Positions 53,276 to 61,872 of a stretch of 64,000 bases of DNA are shown here, one piece after another (position 1 is the stretch's first letter; the number at the start of each line of letters is the position of its first letter). Position numbers and translations under genes: made by a program. Origin of the DNA: Methanogenium cariaci JCM 10550 (GTDB lineage Archaea; Halobacteriota; Methanomicrobia; Methanomicrobiales; Methanomicrobiaceae); NCBI RefSeq assembly GCF_001315945.1, contig NZ_BBBG01000004.1, positions 124,001 to 188,000 on the forward strand, written 5' to 3'. The notes under the pieces are model-generated. The model did not search any database and had not been told where the DNA came from. It was given only the letters and a program-made list of their open reading frames with translations.

Positions 53276-53563
53276 ATGAATACAAAATTACCAGTTATCT
53301 TTCTGACGTTATGCGCTATCGTGAGATTAACGAATGCCGCAACACCATTCCTTCCTCCTGTGAGTTTTACAGGAATGTAACCATCAATGATAATCCTGCC
53401 CTGGCCGGGACGGTGATCATGTCATTTATCGGCGAAGAAAAGTGCGGTATTCTCACCATAACAGAAGCAGGCAGATTTGGACTGATGAATAACGTCATTT
53501 GGGAAGCTGCTCATCTCAGCCGGGAATGATGATGACCGGGACACCATACTCCGGTCTGCCTGA
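53276..53563 (+). pseudogene. Broken small surface-protein gene (three frames)
   Basis: ATG 53276 follows GAGGA by five bases and encodes a signal-like start (LPVIFLTLCAIVRLTNA). After one missing base near 53377 the text VTINDNPALAGTVIMSFIGE continues with KCGILTITEAGRFG. After another indel near 53500 it ends LLISAGNDDDRDTILRSA at TGA 53561. The pattern of VTINGNPAPAGTVI followed by a small carbohydrate-like beta fold is common in methanogen surface proteins. The breaks are not at G/C runs, so this is probably a genuine decaying gene of about 95 codons. Confidence 0.6.
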
Positions 53564-53678
53564 AGAGATGGGTGTTGACAGATTCCCACAACTACTCAGG
53601 CATCACCTCTTCGTTACTATGCCGGGAAATGCTCCGTAAGATTGCCCTATGCAATCTGCCGGAACAGAAGAAATGGAA

Positions 53679-55131
53679 TCATTTGTACACCTTTTTCTCA
53701 TCTTTCACAATTGCAGAGAGGAACAGCGGAATCATGGAAATGATGAGGCCGACCATAATCGTACCGTGGAACCCGGAAAGGAAGGTTGCGGAATCAAGAT
53801 CGGCAAACGCCACCACACCGTCTGAGGCCGTTGCGAGGGTGAAGATCATTGCATAGAGTGCGGTTCCGATTACCCCGCCGAGGTAAATGGTGGTGATCAT
53901 AAGTGAGGAACCGGTTCCTTCCTCACCTTTTGGAGCGGTTTCAATAATTCTGCTTGAGGCCGGGCCGGAAGCAATCCCAAAGACAGCTCCCATTAATATG
54001 AGCGCAATAATCAGAGAAATTGTCCCTGCTTCAGGCAGAATCACAGCAAATATGGCATTAAAAACGATTAAAAGCAGGCAGGCGGCGATAACAAACCACC
54101 TGCGGCCATACATATCCGATAATCTGCCAAACGGGATACTGATGATGCAGGTGACCAACAGGGGGGGAATTAAGAGATACATACCGCTTTTTGCCATGTC
54201 AAAATTCATTTCTGCAGAAAGATAGAATGGCAGAAGATAAATTACTCCCATGAATACGATGTTGATGAGGAGAAATGCCACCGTGACAGCAGAAAACTGC
54301 CATTTGGTGAAAATGCGGATATTGATAAATGGCGATGGAGTTGTCAGTTCCCTGATGACAAAGAGTGATAAACAAATCACGCAGAGTGTTGTGCTGACGA
54401 GAATCAGCGGATCCGTTATGCTGAGGATCGCAATTTCCTTGATTGCAAAGATGCCGAAGACCATTGCTCCAAACAGCGTGACCGCTCCGGCGTAATCAAA
54501 TGGGGGGGCTTTTTCTCCTGCCAGGGGGGGATCTTTGGGGGGGATGACCTTGTGGACAAAGGGTATTCCGATGATTCCTATCGGTATGTTGATTAAGAAG
54601 ATCCAGTGCCATGAGAGATATTGGGTGAGGATTCCCCCAATAGGAGGGCCTGCCGCAAAGCCAATTGAACTTGAGGCAGCGATGACAGCAAGGGCAACCC
54701 CCCCGAGCATGTGTGGGGGGGGAGGTACCGAACACATATAAGCGGCGCTACAGCAGCGATCATGGCTGCGCCGAGTCCCTGGATAACCCGGCCGGCAAGG
54801 AGGATGTTCAAATCAGGGAGATACCGCAGATGAAAGATGACAGGGTGAATATGATAAATCCACTGATGAAGATCTTTTTCATGAGGCCACGATCTGCGAT
54901 CTTTCCAAAGACGAGGAGGAGACCTGCCATCATAAGGAGATAGGCAATGATGACCCAGGCAATTGTTCCGGCGTCTGTGTTGAAATCTGCGGCGATTTGG
55001 GGGGGAAGGGCGACGTTCACAATTGAGCCATCGAGTCCGTCCATAATTACCCCCCCGAGAGAGACTGCTCCTAAGAGGAGTTTTTGGCGGCGGGGATCTG
55101 TTATTATCTGACTTATTTTGGAATCTGTCAT
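53679..55131 (-). CDS. MFS multidrug efflux transporter, DHA2 (14-TM) family (two frame breaks)
   Basis: About 480 residues from ATG 55131. The first helix carries the DHA2 motif LDGSIVNVALPPQIAADF, followed by WVIIAYLLMMAGLLLVFGKI and ADRGLMKK (motif A). After a one-base loss near 54815: NILLAGRVIQGLGAAMIAAV. After the G9 run 54714-54722: the motif C region GFAAGPPIGGILTQYLSWHW and IFLINIPIG, then the remaining helices and a basic tail. Length and motifs fit the EmrB/QacA class of proton-coupled drug exporters. It is downstream of a GbsR-like regulator and preceded by an inverted repeat that overlaps the predicted initiation site. Substrate is unknown. Confidence 0.88.
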
Positions 55132-55298
55132 ACCCTAACTGCCCTGGGATCTGGTGTTTTAGCCTGTTTTTGATGAAAATTGCACCGGGGATTTTGGGGT
55201 GTCCTGCGATCATCGGACGCAAAAGACTCCCGATTTTTACCGGGACTCTGAGGAAAATGTCTGGGGGGGTATATCGATGCTGAAGCCATATCTCACTC

Positions 55299-55322
55299 AA
55301 CTTTTACTATTAGTTAAAAGTT
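55299..55322 (-). promoter_or_regulatory. Inverted repeat operator with adjacent TATA box
   Basis: AACTTTTA (55299-55306) and TAAAAGTT (55315-55322) form perfect 8-base arms with an 8-base spacer. On the minus strand a TATA-like GGTATATATC lies right upstream (55329-55338), so the palindrome covers the expected initiation site of the efflux gene. This is the classic position for repression, most simply by the regulator encoded immediately upstream. Confidence 0.6.
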
Positions 55323-55384
55323 TAAAAAGATATATACCTGCTGAACCTGACCTGCATGTGCTATGGGAAAAAGGAAAACGAAGA

Positions 55385-55867
55385 CTACTTATCCCGCATT
55401 CTGACGATCGTGTCTCTCCATTCCTGAATTATTTTATCAAGTGTCTGCATATCATGGAGGTATATTTGGAGAATTTTGATCTTTTCCTTTTCCTCATCGC
55501 CCATATCATGAGAATTAAGATGGCTGATGATTGCCGGAATCTCGGCTTTTGCTGCTGTTGCTTCAACGGATCCCACTCTCTCAATTATCCGAAGAATGCT
55601 TGTCATCATGTCTTTTTCTGTATAATAAAAGACCTTTTTTGAACCGGCTTTTCTGACTCTGGTGATCCAGTTGTTTGTTTCAAGCATTTTTGCCTTGTTG
55701 CTGACGGATGAAAGTGAGTATCCCGTCTCTTTTGCCAGATCTTCAAGAGAAATTTCTGTTGGGCTTACGAAAAGAAGAGCAAAGATATTTGAAGAGAGAT
55801 CATCCATGCCATATGCCCTGCCGATTTTCTGATAGTACGAAACAAATGCATGGTCGCAGTCATCCAT
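55385..55867 (-). CDS. GbsR/MarR-like HTH transcriptional regulator
   Basis: Intact, 160 residues. Winged-helix core at about residues 25-95: SSNIFALLFVSPTEISLEDL then AKETGYSLSSVSNKAKMLET (recognition helix) and ITRVRKAGSKKVFYYTEKD (wing). This is followed by a long helical C-terminal part that should give a dimer. The pattern and size match archaeal GbsR-type regulators. It lies 250 bases upstream of the MFS gene on the same strand, with a separate promoter and operator in between, which suggests local control of the pump. The start at 55867 lies just beside the right end of the TnpB element. Confidence 0.85.
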   Translation of the reverse strand: MDDCDHAFVSYYQKIGRAYGMDDLSSNIFALLFVSPTEISLEDLAKETGYSLSSVSNKAKMLETNNWITRVRKAGSKKVFYYTEKDMMTSILRIIERVGSVEATAAKAEIPAIISHLNSHDMGDEEKEKIKILQIYLHDMQTLDKIIQEWRDTIVRMRDK

Positions 55868-55905
55868 GTGTATCTGTTTGAAATGGAATTCATTTAGTAA
55901 TTATG

Positions 55906-56120
55906 GTGAACTACCTCTGGGCTAAAGACCCAGAGGCTTCCTGCTTCATTCCCCCCCGAACCATTGTCCGTGAGTCCACAGGCCCAACCCCCCCTCGTTC
56001 CGAAGGTGTGAATATTTTATCAAATTCCAATTGAATTTTGTTTATCAAGAGCGAATTTCCTGATATTTATCGCGGCATTAATATCCCGATCATGATGTGT
56101 GCCACAGTCAGGACAAACCC
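55906..56120 (-). ncRNA. Putative omega-RNA overlapping the tnpB 3' end and right element end
   Basis: In TnpB elements the guide RNA scaffold covers the tnpB 3' end and the right-end hairpin, with the guide taken from the sequence just beyond the element. Here the scaffold would end at GTAGTTCAC (55906), and the guide would begin CATAATTACTAAATGAATTC (55905 downward), in the promoter region of the GbsR-like gene. The position is inferred from the family, not from RNA data. Confidence 0.4.
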
Positions 56121-57137
56121 AATCTCTGTCAGCCAGTGACAATTTTCGGTTATAGTAACCACACTTGCTGCATATTTTGGAAGAAGGTTCAAACTGACCG
56201 ATACGCAGAATGGTCTTACCGTGTCGCTGTGCTTTATATTCCAATTGGGTAACAAAAGAACTCCATGATGCATCAGCAATATGCTGTGCTAATTTATGGT
56301 TCTTTAACATCCCTGCAACATTCAATGTTTCCAGCGCAATTGCTTGGTTCTCGCATACTAATCTAAAAGAGAGTTTATGCTGGAAATCATTCCGTTGATT
56401 GTGGATTATTTCATGGAGTTTCGCCATTGCTTGTTTTGCTTTATTTTTATTATTGGAACCTTTTTGTTTTCTGCTCAACCGTCTCTGTAATACCTTCATT
56501 CGCAAAAGGGATTTTTTCAAATATCTCGGATTACCAATTTTTTCTCCATTGGACAGAATTGCAAAATCTTTGATACCAACGTCAACACCTACAGTAGTGT
56601 TTTCATCAAAATGTTGTACCACAGGTTGTTCCTGCCCATCATCCACCAGAATACTAATGTAAAATTGACTCGTTGGAGTAACCGACACTGTTGCGGTTTT
56701 ACTAATGCCTTCATATCTTCGGTGTAATTTTGTTTTAACCCATCCGATTTTTGGTAACCGAATTTTATGGGTTTCAAAATCGACATCATATCCTTGTGGG
56801 ACTGAGAATGATTGTAATGGGTTTTTCCGGGATTTGAATTTCGGAAATCCTTTTTTTCACGGAAAAAACGAGTGAATGCATTTTCGAGATGTAATGTAGC
56901 GCCCTGTAAAGACTGTGAATTAATGTCCTTTAACCAGACGTGTTCTGATTTTAATTCAGGCAACATTTTGTTCAAAGTAAATCTCGATATTGATTTACTA
57001 TCAGATTCATAAGTTCGGATTTTGTTTTCCAAACCCCAATTGTAAACAAACCTACATGCTCCGAAATGTTGAAAGAACAATTTCTCCTGTTCTTTGTTGG
57101 GATACATTCGGTATTTGTAGGCTTTCAACATGCACAT
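56020..57137 (-). CDS. tnpB: TnpB RNA-guided nuclease (one frame break in an A/T run)
   Basis: About 373 residues when joined. N-terminus YKYRMYPNKEQEKLFFQHFG and ACRFVYNW are typical of OrfB_IS605. RuvC-I is GVDVGIKDFAILSNG (catalytic Asp), RuvC-II ALETLNVAGMLKNHKLA (catalytic Glu), then a zinc finger with CSKCGYY and CPDCGTHHDRD, and RuvC-III Asp in DRDINAAINI. All catalytic residues are present. The frame is lost at a T7 run (56863-56869); one more base gives REKKGFPKFKSRKNP and joins the halves. Unlike the rest of the window this lesion is a deletion in an A/T run, so it may be a true inactivating mutation or a run-length error. Confidence 0.88.
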
Positions 57138-57257
57138 TCAATTATTATTTGACTATACATATATTTTGTGCCAATATGATCTACAAAACACCACAATCAT
57201 ACAGGAACAAAGATGACCACGCTTACATCCCCCCCTTGGCTAAAGACCAAGGGGGGG

Positions 57258-57573
57258 TTTTACGCTTTAATTATAAATCCTGAAAGGAGATGCTCTGTTT
57301 ACGATTCTGACTGAAAAACCGTTTCATTTTGTCAGTATTCCTGTTCCTGACGAGGATAGGTCTGCAGAAGGAGATAAAAGGTTATTATGTACTGTCATGT
57401 TGTGGTTTTTGATGGAAATTTGTGGGCCGGTAAAATGCATTGTATCTGCCGGAAATCAGCCATTCCGGCAACCTCTTTCTGGCAGTAAGGGATATGTGCT
57501 GCAATTGACCCGTAGCAGGTATCCGCTCACAACAAGAAAAAATAAAAGATCTGATAAAGAGAGAAACAGAATG
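57258..57573. other. Intergenic between IS element and acid phosphatase
   Basis: About 315 bases without a convincing gene. A short open frame at 57397-57585 has no ribosome-binding site or motif. Confidence 0.5.
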
Positions 57574-58284
57574 TCAGCAATCTGAATTCTCTACCACACT
57601 CTCGCCATACTGCCCCAGACTGTAGTTTAAATCATTATATTGCAGGGTCATCGTATTTCGCAAAAACCGGTACGGTGTGCAGTTATCTGCTGATTGGGAG
57701 TCCGTGATGTCACCATCCGAGTCTCCGTAGTAGACAGAGACGTGCTCTGCATTGATGAACGGTGTCTTTGACGTGCCGTTGGTGAAGATTACGTTCGGAT
57801 TCTCAATGCCGAATATTGCCCGGATATAATCTGATATCCTTTCCTCCGGAGAACTGTGCTTCTTTGTGATGAATATCACCCTGTCGCCCCGTTCCCTGTG
57901 CATCCGAACGACATCTATTGCTGCATTTTTAGGCATATAATAGCCCACGAACTCATTATTTATCGCGCTTATGAACTCCGGGTTCTGTTCGGGGGGGGAA
58001 TCTCCGAATACGTTCGTGCCATTCGGGCCATCAATATTCGTCATTCCGTAGTAATAGACCGAATCGGTATAGAATGTCGTACTGTCCAGATCCAGACCTG
58101 CGGTAATCGGGCCTTTCTCCTTCAGACTCTCTGCAATCTCATCTACACTGACCGTGGTATATGACGTATCTGGTGTCGCATTCGCTTTGCCATCAGCAGC
58201 ACCGGTGGTGCACCCGGCACTAAAAATCAACAGAATTGCCACGCCCATGAGGATAGCTGCCCTCAGGGCAGTATTTTTGTTCAT
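57574..58284 (-). CDS. Class B acid phosphatase-like lipoprotein (HAD superfamily, AphA-like)
   Basis: Intact, 236 residues. Signal with lipobox IFSAGC (lipid Cys near residue 25). HAD motif I is LDLDST (nucleophile Asp and acid/base Asp), the following YYYG matches the class B pattern, motif II/III region is VRMHRERGDRVIFITKKHSS, and motif IV is VYYGDSDGDITDS. The C-terminal GQYGESVVENSDC closely resembles the AphA end GAFGEEVIVNSEY. These are secreted, metal-dependent non-specific phosphomonoesterases that release phosphate from nucleotides and similar esters. Here it should be tethered outside the membrane. One in-frame G7 run at 57992-57998 adds or keeps PP. It is a single gene. Confidence 0.88.
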   Translation of the reverse strand: MNKNTALRAAILMGVAILLIFSAGCTTGAADGKANATPDTSYTTVSVDEIAESLKEKGPITAGLDLDSTTFYTDSVYYYGMTNIDGPNGTNVFGDSPPEQNPEFISAINNEFVGYYMPKNAAIDVVRMHRERGDRVIFITKKHSSPEERISDYIRAIFGIENPNVIFTNGTSKTPFINAEHVSVYYGDSDGDITDSQSADNCTPYRFLRNTMTLQYNDLNYSLGQYGESVVENSDC

Positions 58285-58531
58285 ATATTAAAATATGGTG
58301 TGATACTGATTAGATTTTTGATTTCACCCTTCTATAAAATGGAGGCAACAGAACCGTAGCGACGAAACAGGAATTGTTGCATGTATACTACCCGCCGGGG
58401 GGGAATTACGAAGAATATACTCCATATCATTGATGAACCGTGACCGGAGAGGGATTCCCCGGATTCAAACACTCCGCAGTCTCTGCGTCCCGCCGAAATG
58501 CTTTCCAAACCTTCATTGCGTAGTCGGGTTC

Positions 58532-59226
58532 ATGCTCCACATGGATCCGACCTCCTTCTGTGTTGCCTTTTTTGCGGCGCTTTTTGCCATCGCAAATCCC
58601 ATCGGCAACGTGCCGTTCTTCATCATGTACACCGCCAATGCGGCCAGCACACGCATACGTCAGGCCATCGCCATCCTGCTTGGCCCGATCATCTTTGCAA
58701 CGATTCTGCTCTGCATGTTCTTCGGCTCGTCGGTGCTCTCCTTCTTCGGGATATCGCTTCCTGCCTTCCAGATTGCCGGTGCCATCATCCTGTTCACCAT
58801 CGCCCTGTCGATGATCAGCGGGACGCACACCCAGCAGGTGAATAAGACCACGTCGTCTGACACTGATACGACACCATGGAAGGCGGCCGAGGCCTTTATA
58901 CCGACAATACTTGTGCCTCTCGTCATCCCCATCTATGTGGGGGGGCAGCGACGATCACGGTCTCGGTTCTCTACGGTCAGAAGGCGATCGCGGGCGGGTT
59001 TCTGTTCTATGCCGTCGCCGTCGTTGCCATCATCTGTCTGCTGATCATCGTCTGCAATCTCGCATCGGATGCGCTCATGCGGGTTATGGGGGGGACGCAG
59101 GGGCTTGAGATTGTCGTCCGGGTGTTCGGGATCATTCTGCTGGGCATCGCTGTCCAGATGTTTGCCGAAGGTGCGGGAGATATGGTGACCACCTATATTC
59201 ATTCCAACCTGACCGTGAATTCGTAG
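58532..59226 (+). CDS. MarC-family integral membrane protein (one frame break)
   Basis: About 230 residues with six predicted helices. Family hallmarks: FFAALFAIANPIGNVPFF at the N-terminus, LSFFGISLPAFQIAGAIILF and AFIPTILVPLVIPIYVGG, then (after the G7 run 58939-58945) GATITVSVLYGQ, LMRVMGGTQGLEIVVRVFG and ILLGIAVQMFAEG. Function of MarC proteins is not settled; they are often listed as putative antibiotic-resistance or NAAT proteins without firm transport evidence. Start 58532 or 58541; neither has a clear ribosome-binding site. Confidence 0.88.
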
Positions 59227-59387
59227 TCGGCCTTTGATCTCGATGGTAACCGACATCTTTGGGGGGGTGAACGGTTGCCAGTCGAGAATCTGTCGGTATG
59301 CATATATATTGTGAAATGAATGTTTCATTCATTATACCTGCATCGTGAGCATGTCTTGTACATTATGCAAACCCAGGGGGGGAGGGA

Positions 59388-59510
59388 ATGAATACATCAC
59401 TGCCGATTCACGAATTGTTTTGCCCGGAATGCCCAGGGAAAGCATGCAGGTTTTGCGGTGGTATACATGAGTCTACAGACAGATCCCCCCCTGTGCGGTT
59501 TTTTCCATAA
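59388..59510 (+). CDS. Small ORF with two CxxC pairs (40 residues)
   Basis: ATG 59388 directly follows a strong GGAGGG sequence. The peptide has CPECPGKACRFCGG, that is C-x2-C-x4-C-x2-C, a compact zinc-ribbon-like or metal-binding pattern. It ends at TAA 59508-59510 and overlaps the following lipoprotein start in another frame, which could couple translation. A C7 run near 59485-59491 does not change the frame if three bases are extra. Short length means chance cannot be excluded. Confidence 0.4.
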   Translation: MNTSLPIHELFCPECPGKACRFCGGIHESTDRSPPVRFFP

Positions 59511-60006
59511 TAAATGGTCTTTCGGCGTTGTTCTGACCGTCTGTGTCATTCTGATTTCTGGCGCAGTATCATGCGGATGCCTTCAGCTCCCGGATGGGTC
59601 ACGGGATGACTTGCCTCCGGAAGATGCAGCGTTCCTGAACACGTCACGCGAACTGCCCATGGGGGGGAACTGGGCCGTGACATGTCCTGCTGAAATAAAA
59701 TCAGATTATCCGACCATGTACCGTATTGCAGAGGAGCAAATGGGGCTTTATGAAATCAGAATTCAGGTTCTCTCCTCTATGCCGGTGTCTGTAAATTTTC
59801 AGGAGATAAAAAAAGAGACCCTTCTGGCAGATGAGTATGGGCGTACTGCGTGTGAATATGAGATGAAGAGAGCACAGGCATTGATGGAGGATAACTTAAC
59901 AGCAGAAGAGGAGTTATGGGAAATTGAAAATAATGCCATGGATGAATCACTGAAACATCTGGCTCTGGCAAAAATATTGTATAAATCAGAGTATGGCATT
60001 ATCTGA
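59467..60006 (+). CDS. Hypothetical lipoprotein
   Basis: About 179 residues from ATG 59467 (GTG 59458 also possible). A hydrophobic helix (FGVVLTVCVILISGAVSCGC) ends in a lipobox-like SCGC. The mature part is mainly helical and acidic with no motif I recognise (EEQMGLYEIRIQVLSSM; ALAKILYKSEYGII). No ribosome-binding site is seen in front of either start; the small CxxC ORF overlaps it and may drive translation. Confidence 0.6.
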   Translation: MSLQTDPPLCGFFHNKWSFGVVLTVCVILISGAVSCGCLQLPDGSRDDLPPEDAAFLNTSRELPMGGNWAVTCPAEIKSDYPTMYRIAEEQMGLYEIRIQVLSSMPVSVNFQEIKKETLLADEYGRTACEYEMKRAQALMEDNLTAEEELWEIENNAMDESLKHLALAKILYKSEYGII

Positions 60007-60226
60007 TTCTGTAACGGAGATCTGTACGAAATTTGTGATTTTCCTCTGGCAGAGGGTGGTTCTCCCCCCCATAATTCCCTTTCCGCAACCGATTTTACAG
60101 GTATGAAAGGGATTACCTGATAAGACGATACCGGATTATTTTTCTCACGAGAATTGGTGTCGGCACGAGCACCGTGTTCCCGCCTGCAACATACTTTATG
60201 ATGTGTGGTATCGGATTATGTACCCA

Positions 60227-61158
60227 ATGTCCCATACCGATACCAATATCATACCATCAGAGCTCGGGCTGCGCATCAAAGAAAAGATTACTCTGCTCCA
60301 TTCGATGCCGCCTCTTCCCACGGATGTGATACGGAAACGGGATGAAGAACTGAAGGTTCTGCACACGTATTATTCCAATGCGATCGACGGAAATTCCCTC
60401 GACCTCTCTGAGACGGAATCCGTGGTGACCGAAGGTATGACCATTGAAGCTACATCCCTTCCGGAGCACCGTGAAGCGGTCAACACCGCAACGGCCTTTG
60501 AACGGATGGAGACTCTCGCACGAGAGGGGGGGCACCAATCAGCCATGCGACCATTCAGGGTATTCATGCGGTTGTTATCGGAGCAGATTCTGATGGTGCC
60601 GGGAAATACCGGAGGGCCAATGTCCGGGGTGCTGGAAAGGCCCACCCCGTCTGGACGGAGGTGAGAAAGCTGATGAACCAGCTGATCCTTACTGTGGAGC
60701 ACAGCAGGCTGCATCCGATAGAGACTTCCGCCTTTTTCTATCACCGGTTTGTTGACATCCATCCGTTCACGGACGGGAATGGCAGGGTTGCCCGCCTCCT
60801 TGTCTGTCTGTATCTCATTGAACATAACTATCCTGCTGTCATTCTTAAAAAAGAGAGCCGGAAAAAATATACCCAGCTCGTAAAAGCAGCGGATGCCGGA
60901 GACATCGGCCCGTTTTCAGCATACATCGCAAAGGCAGTGGATGAAAGCCTGAGCCTTTCTCTTGCGGCGTACGGCGGGGGGGATGATGAACTGATACCGG
61001 TAGAGGATATCGCAGAGGATACGCCGTATTCACCGGAATATCTCCGTCTGTGGGCAGAACAGGGACTGCTTGATGCGGTGACGATGGAGCATGCGTGTCT
61101 CACCTCCCGGCGGGCACTGGAGAGATACTTCGCAGTGCATGGAACAGAAGAGATATGA
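60227..61158 (+). CDS. Fic-domain protein with C-terminal HTH (one frame break)
   Basis: About 310 residues. N-terminal helix with the regulatory-type motif YYSNAIDGN (usual SNAIEGN, here Asp for Glu), then the Fic core with HPFTDGNGRVARLLV (catalytic His and phosphate-binding GNGR). After the core, PYSPEYLRLWAEQGLLDA and LTSRRALERYFAVHG resemble an excisionase/MerR-like HTH. The frame is lost at the G7 run 60526-60532; dropping one or two bases gives SHATIQGIHAVVIGADSDGA and reaches the core at 60661 onward. Fic enzymes transfer AMP or other nucleotides to target hydroxyls. The target is unknown. Starts at 60218 and 60227 are equally likely. Confidence 0.85.
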
Positions 61159-61236
61159 ATTCTTCTCCGGTCTTTTGTCGAGCACTTTCTTCTTCAGGCT
61201 CAACGAGGTGAATCCTGTTCCGCACCCCCCCGGCGG

Positions 61237-61584
61237 TCACTTCCGGAACGGGATACCGCGGATCTCTCCGTCCATCTTTTCGGTATCCTTTGTTATCAGC
61301 ACCTGATCTGTTACCTCATCCTCGCTCTGCCGCACGACCTGGGGGGGAAATCCTCTTTCATGAAATGATGCCTGAGCAGCTGTGCGATCTCATCTCTCCA
61401 AATCTCTGAGGGTGGTGCAATACATACCATTTGTGCGCCCCCCTCCCTGGAACCAGCCCCAAAACAATCGGGTATCAGCAGAAAAAACCCCAAAATCAGG
61501 ATTATCGAACGGAATTCTATGGTACTGGTGTTCGTTCACCAGGGTTTGAAGCATGTGTGCAGACCCAATGTCCGTTTTAGACAC
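61237..61584 (-). CDS. Small hypothetical protein, about 115 residues (one frame break)
   Basis: GTG 61584 has GGAG five bases upstream. Read with one base less at the C6 run 61438-61443, the protein has HRIPFDNPDFGVFSADTRLF and WGWFQGGGAQMVC, then IWRDEIAQLLRHHFMKEDFP and a C-terminal part ending MDGEIRGIPFRK at TGA 61237. Both halves look like one compact soluble domain with alternating strands and helices. I do not recognise the family. It is convergent with the Fic gene and divergent from ablA. Confidence 0.6.
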
Positions 61585-61778
61585 ATAATCTCCGCAATTA
61601 TGATAGGTAACCGGATAATAACCCCCCCTAAATCAAATTATTTTTCCTTAAATCGGCTGAATATCAAATATTTCAACAGCAAATCCTTTATATCGACAAC
61701 CGGCACTACAGAACGAAATAAGCCATAATTGAAGCTATTTAATCCATTTAACCCCGGATTGTTGGAATTTCCCACAAC

Positions 61779-61787
61779 ACATATATG
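61779..61787 (+). promoter_or_regulatory. TATA-like box upstream of ablA
   Basis: ACATATATG lies about 90 bases before ATG 61873, giving a leader of about 60-65 bases if used. The leader includes a G7 run at 61787-61793. In methanogens abl genes are induced by high salt; no specific salt-responsive site can be identified here. Confidence 0.35.
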
Positions 61788-61872
61788 GGGGGGTGAACAA
61801 GAGAAGTACGAGTCCACCGTACTGTATCCTGATTTCTGCTTCGTGACGAACAGTTCATTCTGGATTTGATTT

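Larger units (their letters stand above)
55906..57257 (-). mobile_element. TnpB-only IS200/IS605-type element (IS1341-like)
   Basis: A tnpB gene without tnpA is bounded by two hairpins with the same loop. Right end: CCTCTGGG/CCCAGAGG around CTAAAGA at 55914-55936, followed on the minus strand by GTAGTTCAC. Left end: CCCCCCCTTGG/CCAAGGGGGGG around CTAAAGA at 57229-57257. Subterminal hairpins and lack of terminal inverted repeats or target duplication are normal for this family. The boundary at 55906 is well supported by the GGTAGTTCAC end; the left boundary is approximate. Movement would need TnpA supplied in trans. Confidence 0.7.

Noticed and set aside
58427-58828. 133-residue minus-strand frame rich in charged residues
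   Set aside because: It is the antisense of the MarC gene start and shows the Asp/Gly/Glu-rich text typical of such shadows.
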